This document shows positions 9,316 to 17,632 of a stretch of 64,000 nt of DNA, one piece after another. This DNA is from CAXBCP01 sp963977005. GTDB taxonomy: Bacteria; Pseudomonadota; Alphaproteobacteria; MPNO01; UBA830. The first letter of the stretch is position 1. Each line of letters starts with the position of its first letter. The stretch lies in the NCBI GenBank assembly GCA_963977005.1, contig CAXBMQ010000002.1, positions 186,001 to 250,000 on the forward strand. Reading direction: 5' to 3'. The translations under genes were made by a program, and so were the position numbers. Under the pieces are notes generated by a model, which saw only the letters and a list, made by a program, of their open reading frames with translations, was not told the DNA's origin and searched no databases.

Positions 9316-10263
9316 ATGACTTTTTCCCCCGCCCTGCGCAGGGCGATCATTCCCATCGGTATACTGCTCGCCGTCGGCGGCGCCTGGGGTGCCGTGCCGG
9401 CGATCGCGCGTTTCGCCGTCACCGGCGGCATCGCCCCCATGGGCTATGTCTTCTGGGTCGCGCTCGGCGCAGGTTGCCTGTGTTGGCTGATCTGCCTGAT
9501 CCGGGGGGTGCGGCCAAGCTTCGCGCCCGCGCACATGCGGTACTATCTGTTGTCCGGCTGTACGCGCTTCGTCCTCGCCGGTTTCGTCATGTATACCGTT
9601 CTCCAGAATATCCCGGCCGGTATAGTTGCGATCCTGCTGGGAACGTCGCCATTGATGACCTTCGTTGCCTCGGTTTCGCTGAAACATCAGAAATTTTCGC
9701 TGCGCCGCGCTATCGGTACCTTGATCGGGCTGGCCGGAATTCTGCTTGTGTTCGTGCCGGCGGTCGGTCCGTCGGCGGCGCTTTCTCCCGGCTGGCTGGT
9801 GCTTGGGCTGGTGACACCGCTGATCTATGCCTATTCGAACATCACCATCGATAGAAGCCGCCCGGCCGGTGAGGATTCCATGGCAATGACGGCCGGCATG
9901 TTCACGCTGTCATCGGTTATCGCGCTGATCGCTTCGCTGGCCAGCGGGCAGTTCCACGCCCTGTGGGAGGTTGAGTTCGGTATCCCGGAAATAGCGATGT
10001 TCGGTCACGCCGCGATTCTGTCGATGTGTTTCTTCGGGCTCTACGAACTGATCCGGCGCACGGATGCGACCTTCGGCGCGCAGGCGACCTATGTCACGAC
10101 GCTCACCGGTATTCTGTACGGAATGGCGCTGCTGGGCGAACGGCCCGGACTGGTCGTCTGGGCCGCCGCCGTACTCGTGCTTGTTGGCGTCGGGCTTGTG
10201 AATTCAGGCCGCCGCGCCGAACCCGGCCGCACCGAGCGCGGCCCAGAAAGCCTCCGCGGTTGA
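9316..10263 (+). CDS. EamA/DMT-family transporter
   Basis: A membrane protein of 315 residues with about ten hydrophobic helices in two EamA halves, typical of the drug/metabolite transporter superfamily. It starts with ALRRAIIPIGILLAVGGAWG. The second half begins at about residue 155 (WLVLGLVTPLIYAYSNI). The substrate is unknown; relatives export amino acids or metabolites. The 3' end overlaps the convergent DapA-family gene by 60 bases, so the C-terminal tail PGRTERGPESLRG is encoded antisense to the aldolase's last helix. Confidence 0.87.
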   Translation: MTFSPALRRAIIPIGILLAVGGAWGAVPAIARFAVTGGIAPMGYVFWVALGAGCLCWLICLIRGVRPSFAPAHMRYYLLSGCTRFVLAGFVMYTVLQNIPAGIVAILLGTSPLMTFVASVSLKHQKFSLRRAIGTLIGLAGILLVFVPAVGPSAALSPGWLVLGLVTPLIYAYSNITIDRSRPAGEDSMAMTAGMFTLSSVIALIASLASGQFHALWEVEFGIPEIAMFGHAAILSMCFFGLYELIRRTDATFGAQATYVTTLTGILYGMALLGERPGLVVWAAAVLVLVGVGLVNSGRRAEPGRTERGPESLRG

Positions 10264-11118
10264 TGCATCGAGCGGCTGCAGCGGCGGGCGCAGGGTGCGC
10301 CATGCGGCGTCGCCGGTCTGGCGCGCCATGGCTTCCTTGAGCGCCTCGACCAGCGGAAATTTTTGCGTCGCCAGCCGGATTGCGCTCAACGCCGCCTGGC
10401 AGGCTTCGGCCTTGTCGCCCTGCCAGTTCGCCAGCACGGCAGCGGACTCACGGGCCGAAATATTGTTGCAGGCGGTGATGGACCCGGCGCCGCCGATCCG
10501 CAGGATATCGAGCAGATAGGCGTCCGAGCCGGAAAACACCCTGAAGCCCGGGAAGGACTCGACCATCGCGCGCATATTGTCGAAATCGCCCGCCGAATCC
10601 TTGATCCCGACCACGGTGTCCGGATAGGCGGTCACCAGCTTTTCGATCAGCGGCAGGGTGATGGGCACGCCGGTATTCTGCGGAATATGATAGAGCAGAA
10701 TTTTGAGCTTCGAATCGCCGACGCGCTGGATTATTTCCGAATAGGCGGCGAAAAGGCCGTCATCGCTTGCCGGCTTGTAATAAAACGGCGGCAGCATGAG
10801 CACGCCCGCGGCGCCGATTTCCAGCGCCTTGCGGCACAGCTCCACGGTATCGGGAAGGGCGCAACAGCCGACACCCGGGACGGACAGGCCGGAATCGATG
10901 TCGCTGTCCCCCAGCGCATCGAGCATGGCCAGACGCTCCGCCAGGCTGAAGGAATTCGCTTCGCTCGTTGTGCCGAGAACGGCGAGCCCGGTGCAGCCCT
11001 GTGCGAGCAGGTCGCGGCTATGGTCCAGCCAGGCCGCATGGTTCGGCGACAGGTCGTCGTTCAGGGGCGTGAGTACCGCGGCCATGACGCCGCCGTCGAT
11101 TGGAGAGAGTGTGCTCAT
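10204..11118 (-). CDS. Dihydrodipicolinate synthase (DapA) family aldolase/lyase
   Basis: A TIM-barrel class I aldolase of 304 residues. Key family residues are present: GTTSE at 49-53, Y143 in LLYHIPQN, and the Schiff-base lysine K173 in GIKDSAG. The family covers DapA, N-acetylneuraminate lyase, KDG aldolases and 4-hydroxy-2-oxoglutarate aldolase. It lacks lysine-pathway neighbours, so I would not call it the housekeeping DapA. The pyruvate half of the reaction is secure and the aldehyde partner is not. It overlaps eamA tail-to-tail by 60 bases. Confidence 0.85.
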   Translation of the reverse strand: MSTLSPIDGGVMAAVLTPLNDDLSPNHAAWLDHSRDLLAQGCTGLAVLGTTSEANSFSLAERLAMLDALGDSDIDSGLSVPGVGCCALPDTVELCRKALEIGAAGVLMLPPFYYKPASDDGLFAAYSEIIQRVGDSKLKILLYHIPQNTGVPITLPLIEKLVTAYPDTVVGIKDSAGDFDNMRAMVESFPGFRVFSGSDAYLLDILRIGGAGSITACNNISARESAAVLANWQGDKAEACQAALSAIRLATQKFPLVEALKEAMARQTGDAAWRTLRPPLQPLDASTAEAFWAALGAAGFGAAA

Positions 11119-11155
11119 AACTTTGCGTCCAGTCTGTGGGGTCTGCGTTTTTCGG

Positions 11156-11596
11156 TTATTCCGGCCAGGTCACGATGTGGTCTTCGGGATCGATACGTTG
11201 CGATTCGTGAACGACCTTGTCGCGGACGGATATGCCGGCAGTATGAACGGTCTCGCGGCTGCCGGAAACCAGCGGGTGCCACCAGTTGAGTTCCTTGCCC
11301 TCGGCAATGAGGCGATAGGCGCAGGTCGATGGCAGCCAATTCGCCGTCCGCGCGAGGTCCGGGGTTACCTGCAGGCAGTCGGGCACGCGGGTCGACCGCT
11401 TCGGATAGTCGGAGCACGCGCAGGTGCCGAGTTCAAGCAGGCGGCAGACGACTTCGGTAAAGGCGATTTCGCCGGTATCGATATCTTCCAGCTTGATCAG
11501 GCAGCACCTGGCACAGCCGTCGCAAAGGGATTCCCATTCGTCCGGGTCCATCTCGTCGATTGTCTTGGTTTTCCAGAAAGGCGCTGCTTCCGTCAC
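11156..11596 (-). CDS. YcgN family cysteine-cluster protein (UPF0260-like)
   Basis: A small cytoplasmic protein of 146 residues with nine cysteines in the first 92 residues: C25, C28, C31, C32, C51, C59, C61, C74 and C92. The CDGCARCC cluster and the RLLELGTCACSDYPKR stretch are typical of the YcgN/YkgJ metal- or iron-sulfur-binding family. Function is not established for the family. It lies 3 bases downstream of the SCO gene on the same strand, so the two are probably cotranscribed, which fits a metal-related role (inference). Confidence 0.88.
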   Translation of the reverse strand: MTEAAPFWKTKTIDEMDPDEWESLCDGCARCCLIKLEDIDTGEIAFTEVVCRLLELGTCACSDYPKRSTRVPDCLQVTPDLARTANWLPSTCAYRLIAEGKELNWWHPLVSGSRETVHTAGISVRDKVVHESQRIDPEDHIVTWPE

Positions 11597-11599
11597 GTG

Positions 11600-12196
11600 T
11601 CAGGAACCCGTCAGTTCGGCCAGCCTCTCCGCCATTTTCTCCGGCGGGGTTGCGTGGGTGAAGTGGGTCACGTATTCGCCGTCCGGGTTCATCAGGAAAA
11701 CAATGGAACTGTGATCCATAAGGTAGTCCGTCGATTCTTCCTCGGCGCCCTCGGCGCGGCCGAAATACACCCTGAACAAACGGGCGGTCTTCGCGATCTC
11801 CTCCGGCGAGCCGGTCAGGCCGACCATGCGGGGGTGGAAATTATCGACATACGCGTTCAGCTGTTTCGCCGTATCGCGTTCCGGATCTATCGTGACGAAA
11901 ACCGGCGTAATCTTCGCCTGCGTCCCGGGGGCAAGCCGGTCCATCGCCTGGGTCATCGTTTGCAGCGCCGTCGGGCAGACATCCGGACAATAGGTGTAGC
12001 CGAAATAGATCAGCATGTACTGACCGCGGAAATCCTTGTCCGTTCTGGGTTGTCCCTTGTGATCTACCAGCGCAAACGGCCCGCCGATCGAGGCAACGCC
12101 CTTGCCGCCCATACCGCCGCCATAAAGAATAAATGCTGCAATGGCCGCGATAACGACGCCGGTTACAGCCAACAGGACAACCTGGTAGACGCGCAT
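11600..12196 (-). CDS. SCO1/SenC/PrrC family copper chaperone
   Basis: A membrane-anchored thioredoxin-fold protein that delivers copper to cytochrome c oxidase or acts as a thiol reductase. It has an N-terminal anchor at about 5-27, the CPDVC-type motif with C70 and C74, and the distal ligand H162 in DHSS. Length (198 residues) is normal. In Rhodobacter relatives senC/prrC lies next to regBA; here regB-regA starts about 3.5 kb away. Confidence 0.93.
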   Translation of the reverse strand: MRVYQVVLLAVTGVVIAAIAAFILYGGGMGGKGVASIGGPFALVDHKGQPRTDKDFRGQYMLIYFGYTYCPDVCPTALQTMTQAMDRLAPGTQAKITPVFVTIDPERDTAKQLNAYVDNFHPRMVGLTGSPEEIAKTARLFRVYFGRAEGAEEESTDYLMDHSSIVFLMNPDGEYVTHFTHATPPEKMAERLAELTGS

Positions 12197-12267
12197 GGAG
12201 CCTTTCCCCTCAAATCATGGTTCACAAAAGATATAAGCACCGCTCGCCCCGATGGCCATAGAAAGAC

Positions 12268-12296
12268 TTGACCCTGAGCGCCGAGATGCACAAATT
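12268..12296 (+). promoter_or_regulatory. Possible promoter of the ankyrin gene
   Basis: TTGACC (12268-12273) and CAAATT (12291-12296) are spaced by 17 bases. The -35 is strong (5 of 6) and the -10 weak (3 of 6). Transcription would start at or next to the ATG at 12303, which has no Shine-Dalgarno, so the message may be leaderless. Confidence 0.3.
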
Positions 12297-12302
12297 CGCT
12301 TC

Positions 12303-12875
12303 ATGCAGATCTTTTTTAAATCGTGCGCGGCCTGTCTCATCGTTTTCCTGCTTGCGATGCTTCCTCCCGGTGCGCGCGCCGACATAGACCTGTTGAGCAA
12401 TGACCGACTGATCGAGGCGGTAAAGGCGAATGATCTCAAAGGGGCCGAAGACATGCTCGTGCGGAAGCACGATGTGGATGTCCGCGATCAAAACCGGCGG
12501 ACGGCTCTGTTTTTCGCAGCGATCCAGGGCAATGAGGATTTCGTCGAACTGCTCCTGAGGTTCGACCCCAAAATCGGTGCTGTCGATAAGTTCGGCAGTT
12601 CGCCGCTCTACTACGCTGCCGCTGCAAACCATGTCGGGGTGATCGAGATGCTGGCGGAAAAGGGCGCCGACCTGAATCAGCAGAACCGCCAGGGCCTCAC
12701 ACCCCTGATGGTTGCCGCGTCCGAGGGGCATCTCGCTGCAGTGCAGGCCCTTGTTGAGCTGAAAGCCGATGCTGCCACAACAGACTTTACTGGAAGAACC
12801 GCCTATGACTGGGCCCTCCGGAACAACCGTCGTGTCGTTATCCGCTACCTGCAATCGGTCGGGCTCGGAAGTTAG
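12303..12875 (+). CDS. Secreted ankyrin-repeat protein
   Basis: A periplasmic protein of 190 residues. The ATG at 12303 gives a clean signal peptide (MQIFFKSCAACLIVFLLAML, cleavage near PPGARA). Starting further upstream would bury it. About four ankyrin repeats follow, for example NRRTALFFAAIQGNEDFVEL, FGSSPLYYAAAANHVGVIEM and GLTPLMVAASEGHLAAVQAL. Ankyrin repeats bind other proteins and the partner is unknown. It is divergent from the SCO gene and 61 bases upstream of the CbiB-like gene. Confidence 0.85.
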   Translation: MQIFFKSCAACLIVFLLAMLPPGARADIDLLSNDRLIEAVKANDLKGAEDMLVRKHDVDVRDQNRRTALFFAAIQGNEDFVELLLRFDPKIGAVDKFGSSPLYYAAAANHVGVIEMLAEKGADLNQQNRQGLTPLMVAASEGHLAAVQALVELKADAATTDFTGRTAYDWALRNNRRVVIRYLQSVGLGS

Positions 12876-12936
12876 GACTTTGTTCACCATAAACCGGTAA
12901 TGGTTTTCTCTTGGGGTTTCGACGCCGCGGGGGACA

Positions 12937-13938
12937 ATGCCTATTTCACCGGACTGGTTCTATGGGAGCGATTATCTCTTCGCGGTGCTCTGCGCCGCGC
13001 TCGCCCTTGAATTTCTTGTAGGCGGCCTCCCCGGTTTCAGCCAGGTTCTGTCATTCCCCCGGACGGTCAGCGTTTTTCTCGCGGTTCGTGCCGGGCGCCG
13101 TCTCAACCGCCAGAACCGGTCGTTCCGCAGCCGCCGGATACGTGGCGCCTTGCTGGTTCTCATCCTGGTACCTCTGGCCGCGTTCTTCGGTCTCTATGCC
13201 GCAGAATTCTGCCGGTCTCTGGCTGACGGCTGGCTTGTCGAGACAGTTCTGGTCGCCATGTGCGTCGGGCTTCAGCGCCCCCTGATGAATGCCGGTGCGT
13301 TGCGTCGTGCGCTTGCCCGCGCAAGCCTGGACCGCGCCCGCGGTATCCTCGGCCGCGTCGTCGACTACGAAACAGACGACATCGACGAACACGGGCTGGC
13401 CCGCGGATCCGTCGAAATTTTCGCCGTGCGTCTCTGCGACGGTCTCGTCGGTCCTGTCTTCTGGTACGTCATCGCCGGATTGCCCGGCCTGTTCGTCTAC
13501 CGCGTCACGACGGCGCTTGCCGACGAGCTTTCCCATCCGACCGACAAACATGCGGCCTTTGGCGGGGTGGCAGGCGCATTCGACCGATTCCTGAACCTGA
13601 TCCCGGCACCGGTCACGGCGATGCTGATCGTGGTTGGTACGCTCTTCGCACCGACGGCGCGCCCTCTGGCGGCAATACGCGGCATATTCGGCGGTGCGGC
13701 CTCGGGACAGTCTCCGCGGACCGGCTGGACCCAGGGTGCGGTTGCCGGCGCGCTGGGTCTGTCGCTGTCCGGTCCCCGCAGGCACGACGGCGCCGTCGCG
13801 CCAGGCGCATGGATCGGCGATGGACGCGCCCGCGCAAACTCAACCGATATCGCCCGTGCCATGTGGCTTTATATGATCGTGGCCTTCCTCGGCATCGCAC
13901 CGCTGGTGCTTCTGGCACTGGTCATGCATCGTTTCTGA
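12937..13938 (+). CDS. CbiB/CobD-family membrane protein (adenosylcobinamide-phosphate synthase-like)
   Basis: A multi-helix membrane protein of 333 residues. The conserved CbiB core is recognisable: SVEIFAVRLCDGLVGPVFWY at about 146-165, PGLFVYRVTTALADELSHP, then FDRFLNLIPAPVTAMLI near 208-224. CbiB attaches the aminopropanol arm in cobalamin synthesis. No other cobalamin genes are nearby, so it is an orphan copy or a diverged relative. It converges with the ABC exporter permease 46 bases away. Confidence 0.75.
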   Translation: MPISPDWFYGSDYLFAVLCAALALEFLVGGLPGFSQVLSFPRTVSVFLAVRAGRRLNRQNRSFRSRRIRGALLVLILVPLAAFFGLYAAEFCRSLADGWLVETVLVAMCVGLQRPLMNAGALRRALARASLDRARGILGRVVDYETDDIDEHGLARGSVEIFAVRLCDGLVGPVFWYVIAGLPGLFVYRVTTALADELSHPTDKHAAFGGVAGAFDRFLNLIPAPVTAMLIVVGTLFAPTARPLAAIRGIFGGAASGQSPRTGWTQGAVAGALGLSLSGPRRHDGAVAPGAWIGDGRARANSTDIARAMWLYMIVAFLGIAPLVLLALVMHRF

Positions 13939-13984
13939 ACCGCCTGGCTGGACGGAAATCCCGGCGTTCGGGCGTCTCTTAGGG

Positions 13985-14809
13985 CTATTCGCCCATTTGC
14001 AGCAACTGGCCGCGATGGCGGGCCACGCGAAATGCCCAGAGAAAAGCGGCCATTCCCAGGGCGAGATACACGACGTTCAGCGCTACCGACCAGATGAAGC
14101 GGTCCATCAGGAAGACGCCCTCCATTGCCGCGGCACGCATTCCCTCGAAAACATGCGCGGAGGGCAGGCTGTAGGCAATCGGCTGCAGCCAGTCGGGGAG
14201 GGTGCTGATCGGATAGTAGATACCACTCAGCGGTGCCACAGCGAATATGACGGCCCAGGCGAGGCTCTCCGCCCCCAGTCCGCAACGCAGCACCAGCCCC
14301 GATACCGCCAGTCCGACGGCGGCGCCGAAAACCAGCAGGTTTACGAAAAAGGCGATCAGCGGCAGGCCCATTTCGAATATCGAATAATGATAAAGCGGGA
14401 TGGCAAGCAGGGCCGCGGGAACGACCCCGATCAGGGTCCGGATGGCACTGATCGCGAGCAGCGAGCATGCCCATTCATAGGGGCGCAGCGGGCTGGCGAA
14501 CAATTGTCCCAGATTGCGCGACCACATTTCTTCCAGGAAGGAAATCGATACGCCGATATTCGACCTGAACATCACATCCCACAAAAGGACCGCGGCGATC
14601 AGAATGCCGCCGGCGCGGACGAACCATTCCGAATGTTCGTACAGGAACTGGGACATAAACCCCCAGATCAGCATCTGCATCGTCGGCCAGTAGGCGAGCT
14701 CGACGATACGCGGCAGCGAACCGCGCAGCAGATAGAAGTAGCGCAGCACCATCGCCCCGACACGCCTCGGCGAAAAATAATATCCGGCTTCTCGATTACC
14801 TGGTGTCAT
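13985..14809 (-). CDS. ABC-2 type transporter permease
   Basis: An integral membrane protein of 274 residues with about six helices and an ABC-2 layout (FYLLRGSLPRIVELAYWPTM near the start, a central stretch VFAVAPLSGIYYPISTLPDW). Its start overlaps the stop of the ATPase gene by 4 bases, so the pair forms an exporter. Such exporters move polysaccharides, lipids or drugs; the substrate is not evident. It lies 4 kb before the exopolysaccharide locus, on the opposite strand from it. Confidence 0.88.
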   Translation of the reverse strand: MTPGNREAGYYFSPRRVGAMVLRYFYLLRGSLPRIVELAYWPTMQMLIWGFMSQFLYEHSEWFVRAGGILIAAVLLWDVMFRSNIGVSISFLEEMWSRNLGQLFASPLRPYEWACSLLAISAIRTLIGVVPAALLAIPLYHYSIFEMGLPLIAFFVNLLVFGAAVGLAVSGLVLRCGLGAESLAWAVIFAVAPLSGIYYPISTLPDWLQPIAYSLPSAHVFEGMRAAAMEGVFLMDRFIWSVALNVVYLALGMAAFLWAFRVARHRGQLLQMGE

Positions 14810-15579
14810 TCCCGGCCTGCCTGTTGCGTGGCCTGTTCCGGCCGATTGCCATGCCGGTCGCGCGCGATATCCAGAAAGACGTCTTCAAGCGTCGTGCGCC
14901 CGTATTTCGACAGGAGCCCGGCCGGGCTGTCGCGGTCGACGACCTTGCCCTGTTTCATCATGACCACGCGGTCGCACAGCCTTTCGACCTCCGCCATGTT
15001 GTGCGATGCAAGCAGGATGGTCGCTCCCCTCTTGTCCCGGAACTCCTTCAGATAGGTGCGTACCCAGTCCGCGGTATCCGGGTCGAGAGACGCGGTCGGT
15101 TCATCGAGCAGCAGGAGGTCGGGTTCGTTCAAAAGAGATTTGGCCAGCGATACACGGGTTTTCTGCCCGGATGACAACTCGCCGAAGGGCCGGTCGAGCA
15201 GCCCGTCTATCGCGAGGTCGGTCGCCAGCGCCGAAAGCCGGGCCGCCGGGTCGGGAACGCCGTAGAGTTTCGCGTATACCATCAGGTTTTCCCGCGACGT
15301 CAGGCGCTTGGGCAGATCGACATAGGGCGAGGAAAAATTTATCCGCGAGAGTATCCGGTAGCGATGGCGCAGCATGTCCGTGCCCAGCACTTCAAGTGAG
15401 CCGGATGTCGGAATCAGCAGGCCGAGGATCATGGAGATGGTTGTCGTCTTGCCGGCCCCGTTGCCGCCGAGCAGACCGACGATCTCCCCGTCGCGCGCAT
15501 CGAAGCTCAAATCGTCTACGGCGACGATATCGCCGAAACGCTTGGCGAGGTTCTCTACTTTGATCGCAATATCCGACAT
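14806..15579 (-). CDS. ABC transporter ATP-binding protein
   Basis: The ATPase partner of the ABC-2 permease, 257 residues from the ATG at 15579 (MSDIAIKVENL). The open frame reaches 15672, but that extension does not resemble the family. It shows Walker A GGNGAGKTT, the signature LSSGQKTRVSL, Walker B LLLLDEPTAS and the switch histidine in LLASHNM. It is divergent from regB with a 127-base spacer. Confidence 0.92.
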   Translation of the reverse strand: MSDIAIKVENLAKRFGDIVAVDDLSFDARDGEIVGLLGGNGAGKTTTISMILGLLIPTSGSLEVLGTDMLRHRYRILSRINFSSPYVDLPKRLTSRENLMVYAKLYGVPDPAARLSALATDLAIDGLLDRPFGELSSGQKTRVSLAKSLLNEPDLLLLDEPTASLDPDTADWVRTYLKEFRDKRGATILLASHNMAEVERLCDRVVMMKQGKVVDRDSPAGLLSKYGRTTLEDVFLDIARDRHGNRPEQATQQAGRE

Positions 15580-15706
15580 GACGGGAATATGGGACGCCGC
15601 GCGCATCCGCGCCAGTCCCTTTCCCGCTGTCCCGGAATTTGCGGAATAAACTTCACTCCGGCGGGACATCACGATAGATGTGGCACCGGAAACTCCGAGG
15701 TGACAT

Positions 15707-17035
15707 ATGGATGCCGCTGGTGGAAGCCGTCAGGCCGCCGACAGGACGGTGGTGAACGCGGCCTATGAAATGGCACCCGCAGAGACCGACCCGGTTCGCC
15801 TGCGGACGCTGACGCTGATCCGCTGGGTTGCCATCGGCGGGCAGGTGCTGGCGTTGCTCGTTGTCCACTTCGGGTTCGGATTTCCCGTTCCACTGGCGGC
15901 GGCTTTTTCGGTCGTCGGGGCATCTCTTCTATTGAACCTGATCGTGATGTCGGGTTATCCGCCGGCGGTACGGTTGGGCGAACGGGCTGCGGCTGCTTTT
16001 CTCGCCTTCGATATCATGCAGCTTGCTGCGCTGTTATATCTGACAGGAGGCCTCGAGAACCCGTTCTCGTTCCTGTTGCTCGCGCCGGTCGCGGTGTCGG
16101 CGACAATCCTGTCGATCCGCAGTACCTTTGCGCTCTGCGTTCTGTCGGTCGCGACGATTACCCTGCTTGCCGTCAGGCATTATCCCCTGCCCTGGGCAGA
16201 GGGCGGGTTTTCTGTGCCGCAGGTATATGTCCTCGGGACATGGGTAGCGCTTGCCGTCGGGATCGTTTTCTTCGCCATCTACACATGGCGCGTCGCAGAG
16301 GAAGCCCGCCGCATGGCGAATGCTCTCACTGCCAGCCAGCTGGCGCTGGCCCGCGAACAACAGCTTGCGGCGCTGGGCGGCCTTGCCGCCGCGGCCGCGC
16401 ATGAACTGGGCAGCCCGCTCGGAACGATCGCAGTGGTATCGGGGGAAATCGCCCGCGACCTGCCGGCGGACAGCCCGATCACCGACGATGTCCGCCTGCT
16501 CATCAGCGAGACGGCGCGTTGCCGGGATATTCTGGCCGAACTCTCCGACAGGCCGGATGACGGCGAAGACCGCTCGTCGCCCTTCTCCCTGCTGCCGGTT
16601 CACGCGCTTGTCCAGGCGGCGGCGGAACGCCATTATCAGGACCATGTCACGTTTTCATTCGAGGTCCTGCCGCCGCTCGAGGACGATACAGGCCGGGAAC
16701 CCGTTGTCGTACGCAGCCCGGAAATCATCCATGGAATCGGCAATATCATCCAGAATGCAGTCCAGTTTGCTCGCTCGACCGTATCTGTTTCGACCGCCTG
16801 GGACGGGGAGAGCATTCGCGTTGCCATCCGCGATGACGGGCCCGGGTTTCCAACGGGGGTTCTTGAGCATGTCGGAGAACCGTATATATCTTCGAGGGCG
16901 AACCCTGACGGCCACATGGGGCTGGGCATCTTTATCGCGCGGACGCTTCTGCAGCGCTCGGGGGCGGGGGTCGCGTTCGAGAACGACCGGACCGGGGGCG
17001 CACGGGTAGATATTGTGTCGCCGGGCTCAGCTTGA
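15707..17035 (+). CDS. regB: Redox-sensing histidine kinase RegB/PrrB/ActS
   Basis: Membrane sensor kinase (442 residues) with six hydrophobic helices in residues 35-195 and a cytoplasmic kinase core. The RegB quinone-binding signature GGLENPF is at 114-120. The H-box histidine is H232 (AHELGSPLGTIAVVSGE), and a cysteine, C272 in TARCRDIL, sits exactly 40 residues later, as do H225 and C265 of Rhodobacter RegB. The C-terminal ATPase shows the N-box GIGNIIQNAVQFA and DDGPGF. Known RegB homologues respond to ubiquinone and redox state. GAGG precedes the ATG. regA starts 24 bases downstream. Confidence 0.95.
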   Translation: MDAAGGSRQAADRTVVNAAYEMAPAETDPVRLRTLTLIRWVAIGGQVLALLVVHFGFGFPVPLAAAFSVVGASLLLNLIVMSGYPPAVRLGERAAAAFLAFDIMQLAALLYLTGGLENPFSFLLLAPVAVSATILSIRSTFALCVLSVATITLLAVRHYPLPWAEGGFSVPQVYVLGTWVALAVGIVFFAIYTWRVAEEARRMANALTASQLALAREQQLAALGGLAAAAAHELGSPLGTIAVVSGEIARDLPADSPITDDVRLLISETARCRDILAELSDRPDDGEDRSSPFSLLPVHALVQAAAERHYQDHVTFSFEVLPPLEDDTGREPVVVRSPEIIHGIGNIIQNAVQFARSTVSVSTAWDGESIRVAIRDDGPGFPTGVLEHVGEPYISSRANPDGHMGLGIFIARTLLQRSGAGVAFENDRTGGARVDIVSPGSA

Positions 17036-17059
17036 GGCAAAGGATTTGGAATCGTCTGC

Positions 17060-17632
17060 ATGACCAAAGAAACGCTGGATCAGTTCGAAGACAGGACGCT
17101 GCTCATCGTCGATGACGACGAACCGCTGCGCACGCGTCTGTCGCGTGCGATGGAAAATCGCGGGTTCGACGTGGTGACCGCGGCCAGCGTCAGGGACGGG
17201 GTTTCCGCCGCCCGTGCGAAGCCGCCCGCCTTTGCCGTTCTCGACCTGCGGCTGGCGGACGGAAGCGGTCTTGATATCGTCTCGGCGATCCAGGAAGGAC
17301 GGCCCGAATCGCGGATCGTCATGCTGACGGGCTATGGGAATATCGCAACCGCGGTCGCGGCCGTAAAAGCAGGGGCGCTGGATTATCTGGCGAAACCAGC
17401 CGATGCGGATGCGATCGAAGCCGCCCTGCTGGCAAAAGGCGATAGCCTGCCGCCGCCGCCCGAGAACCCGATGTCGGCCGACCGGGTCCGTTGGGAGCAT
17501 ATCCAGCGTGTATACGAGCAATGCGACCGCAATGTTTCGGAAACGGCGCGGCGCCTGAACATGCACAGGAGAACCCTGCAGCGGATTCTGTCGAAGCGTG
17601 CGCCCCGAGAGGCACCTCCCGGCGATGCCTGA
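17060..17632 (+). CDS. regA: Redox response regulator RegA/PrrA/ActR
   Basis: A two-domain regulator of 190 residues. The receiver has the acidic pocket VDDDE, phosphoacceptor D62 and K112. A proline-rich linker (PPPPENP, 131-137) follows, then a Fis-type HTH whose sequence CDRNVSETARRLNMHRRTLQ (155-174) is the almost invariant RegA/PrrA/ActR/RoxR DNA-binding helix. In relatives it controls respiration, photosynthesis, nitrogen fixation and carbon fixation. Its stop codon lies inside the start of the HprK-like gene (8-base overlap), implying coupled translation. Confidence 0.95.
   Translation: MTKETLDQFEDRTLLIVDDDEPLRTRLSRAMENRGFDVVTAASVRDGVSAARAKPPAFAVLDLRLADGSGLDIVSAIQEGRPESRIVMLTGYGNIATAVAAVKAGALDYLAKPADADAIEAALLAKGDSLPPPPENPMSADRVRWEHIQRVYEQCDRNVSETARRLNMHRRTLQRILSKRAPREAPPGDA

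Noticed and set aside
13940..13984. Terminator between the CbiB-like and ABC permease genes
   Set aside because: Only a weak CCCG/CGGG pairing is present, without a T-tract.
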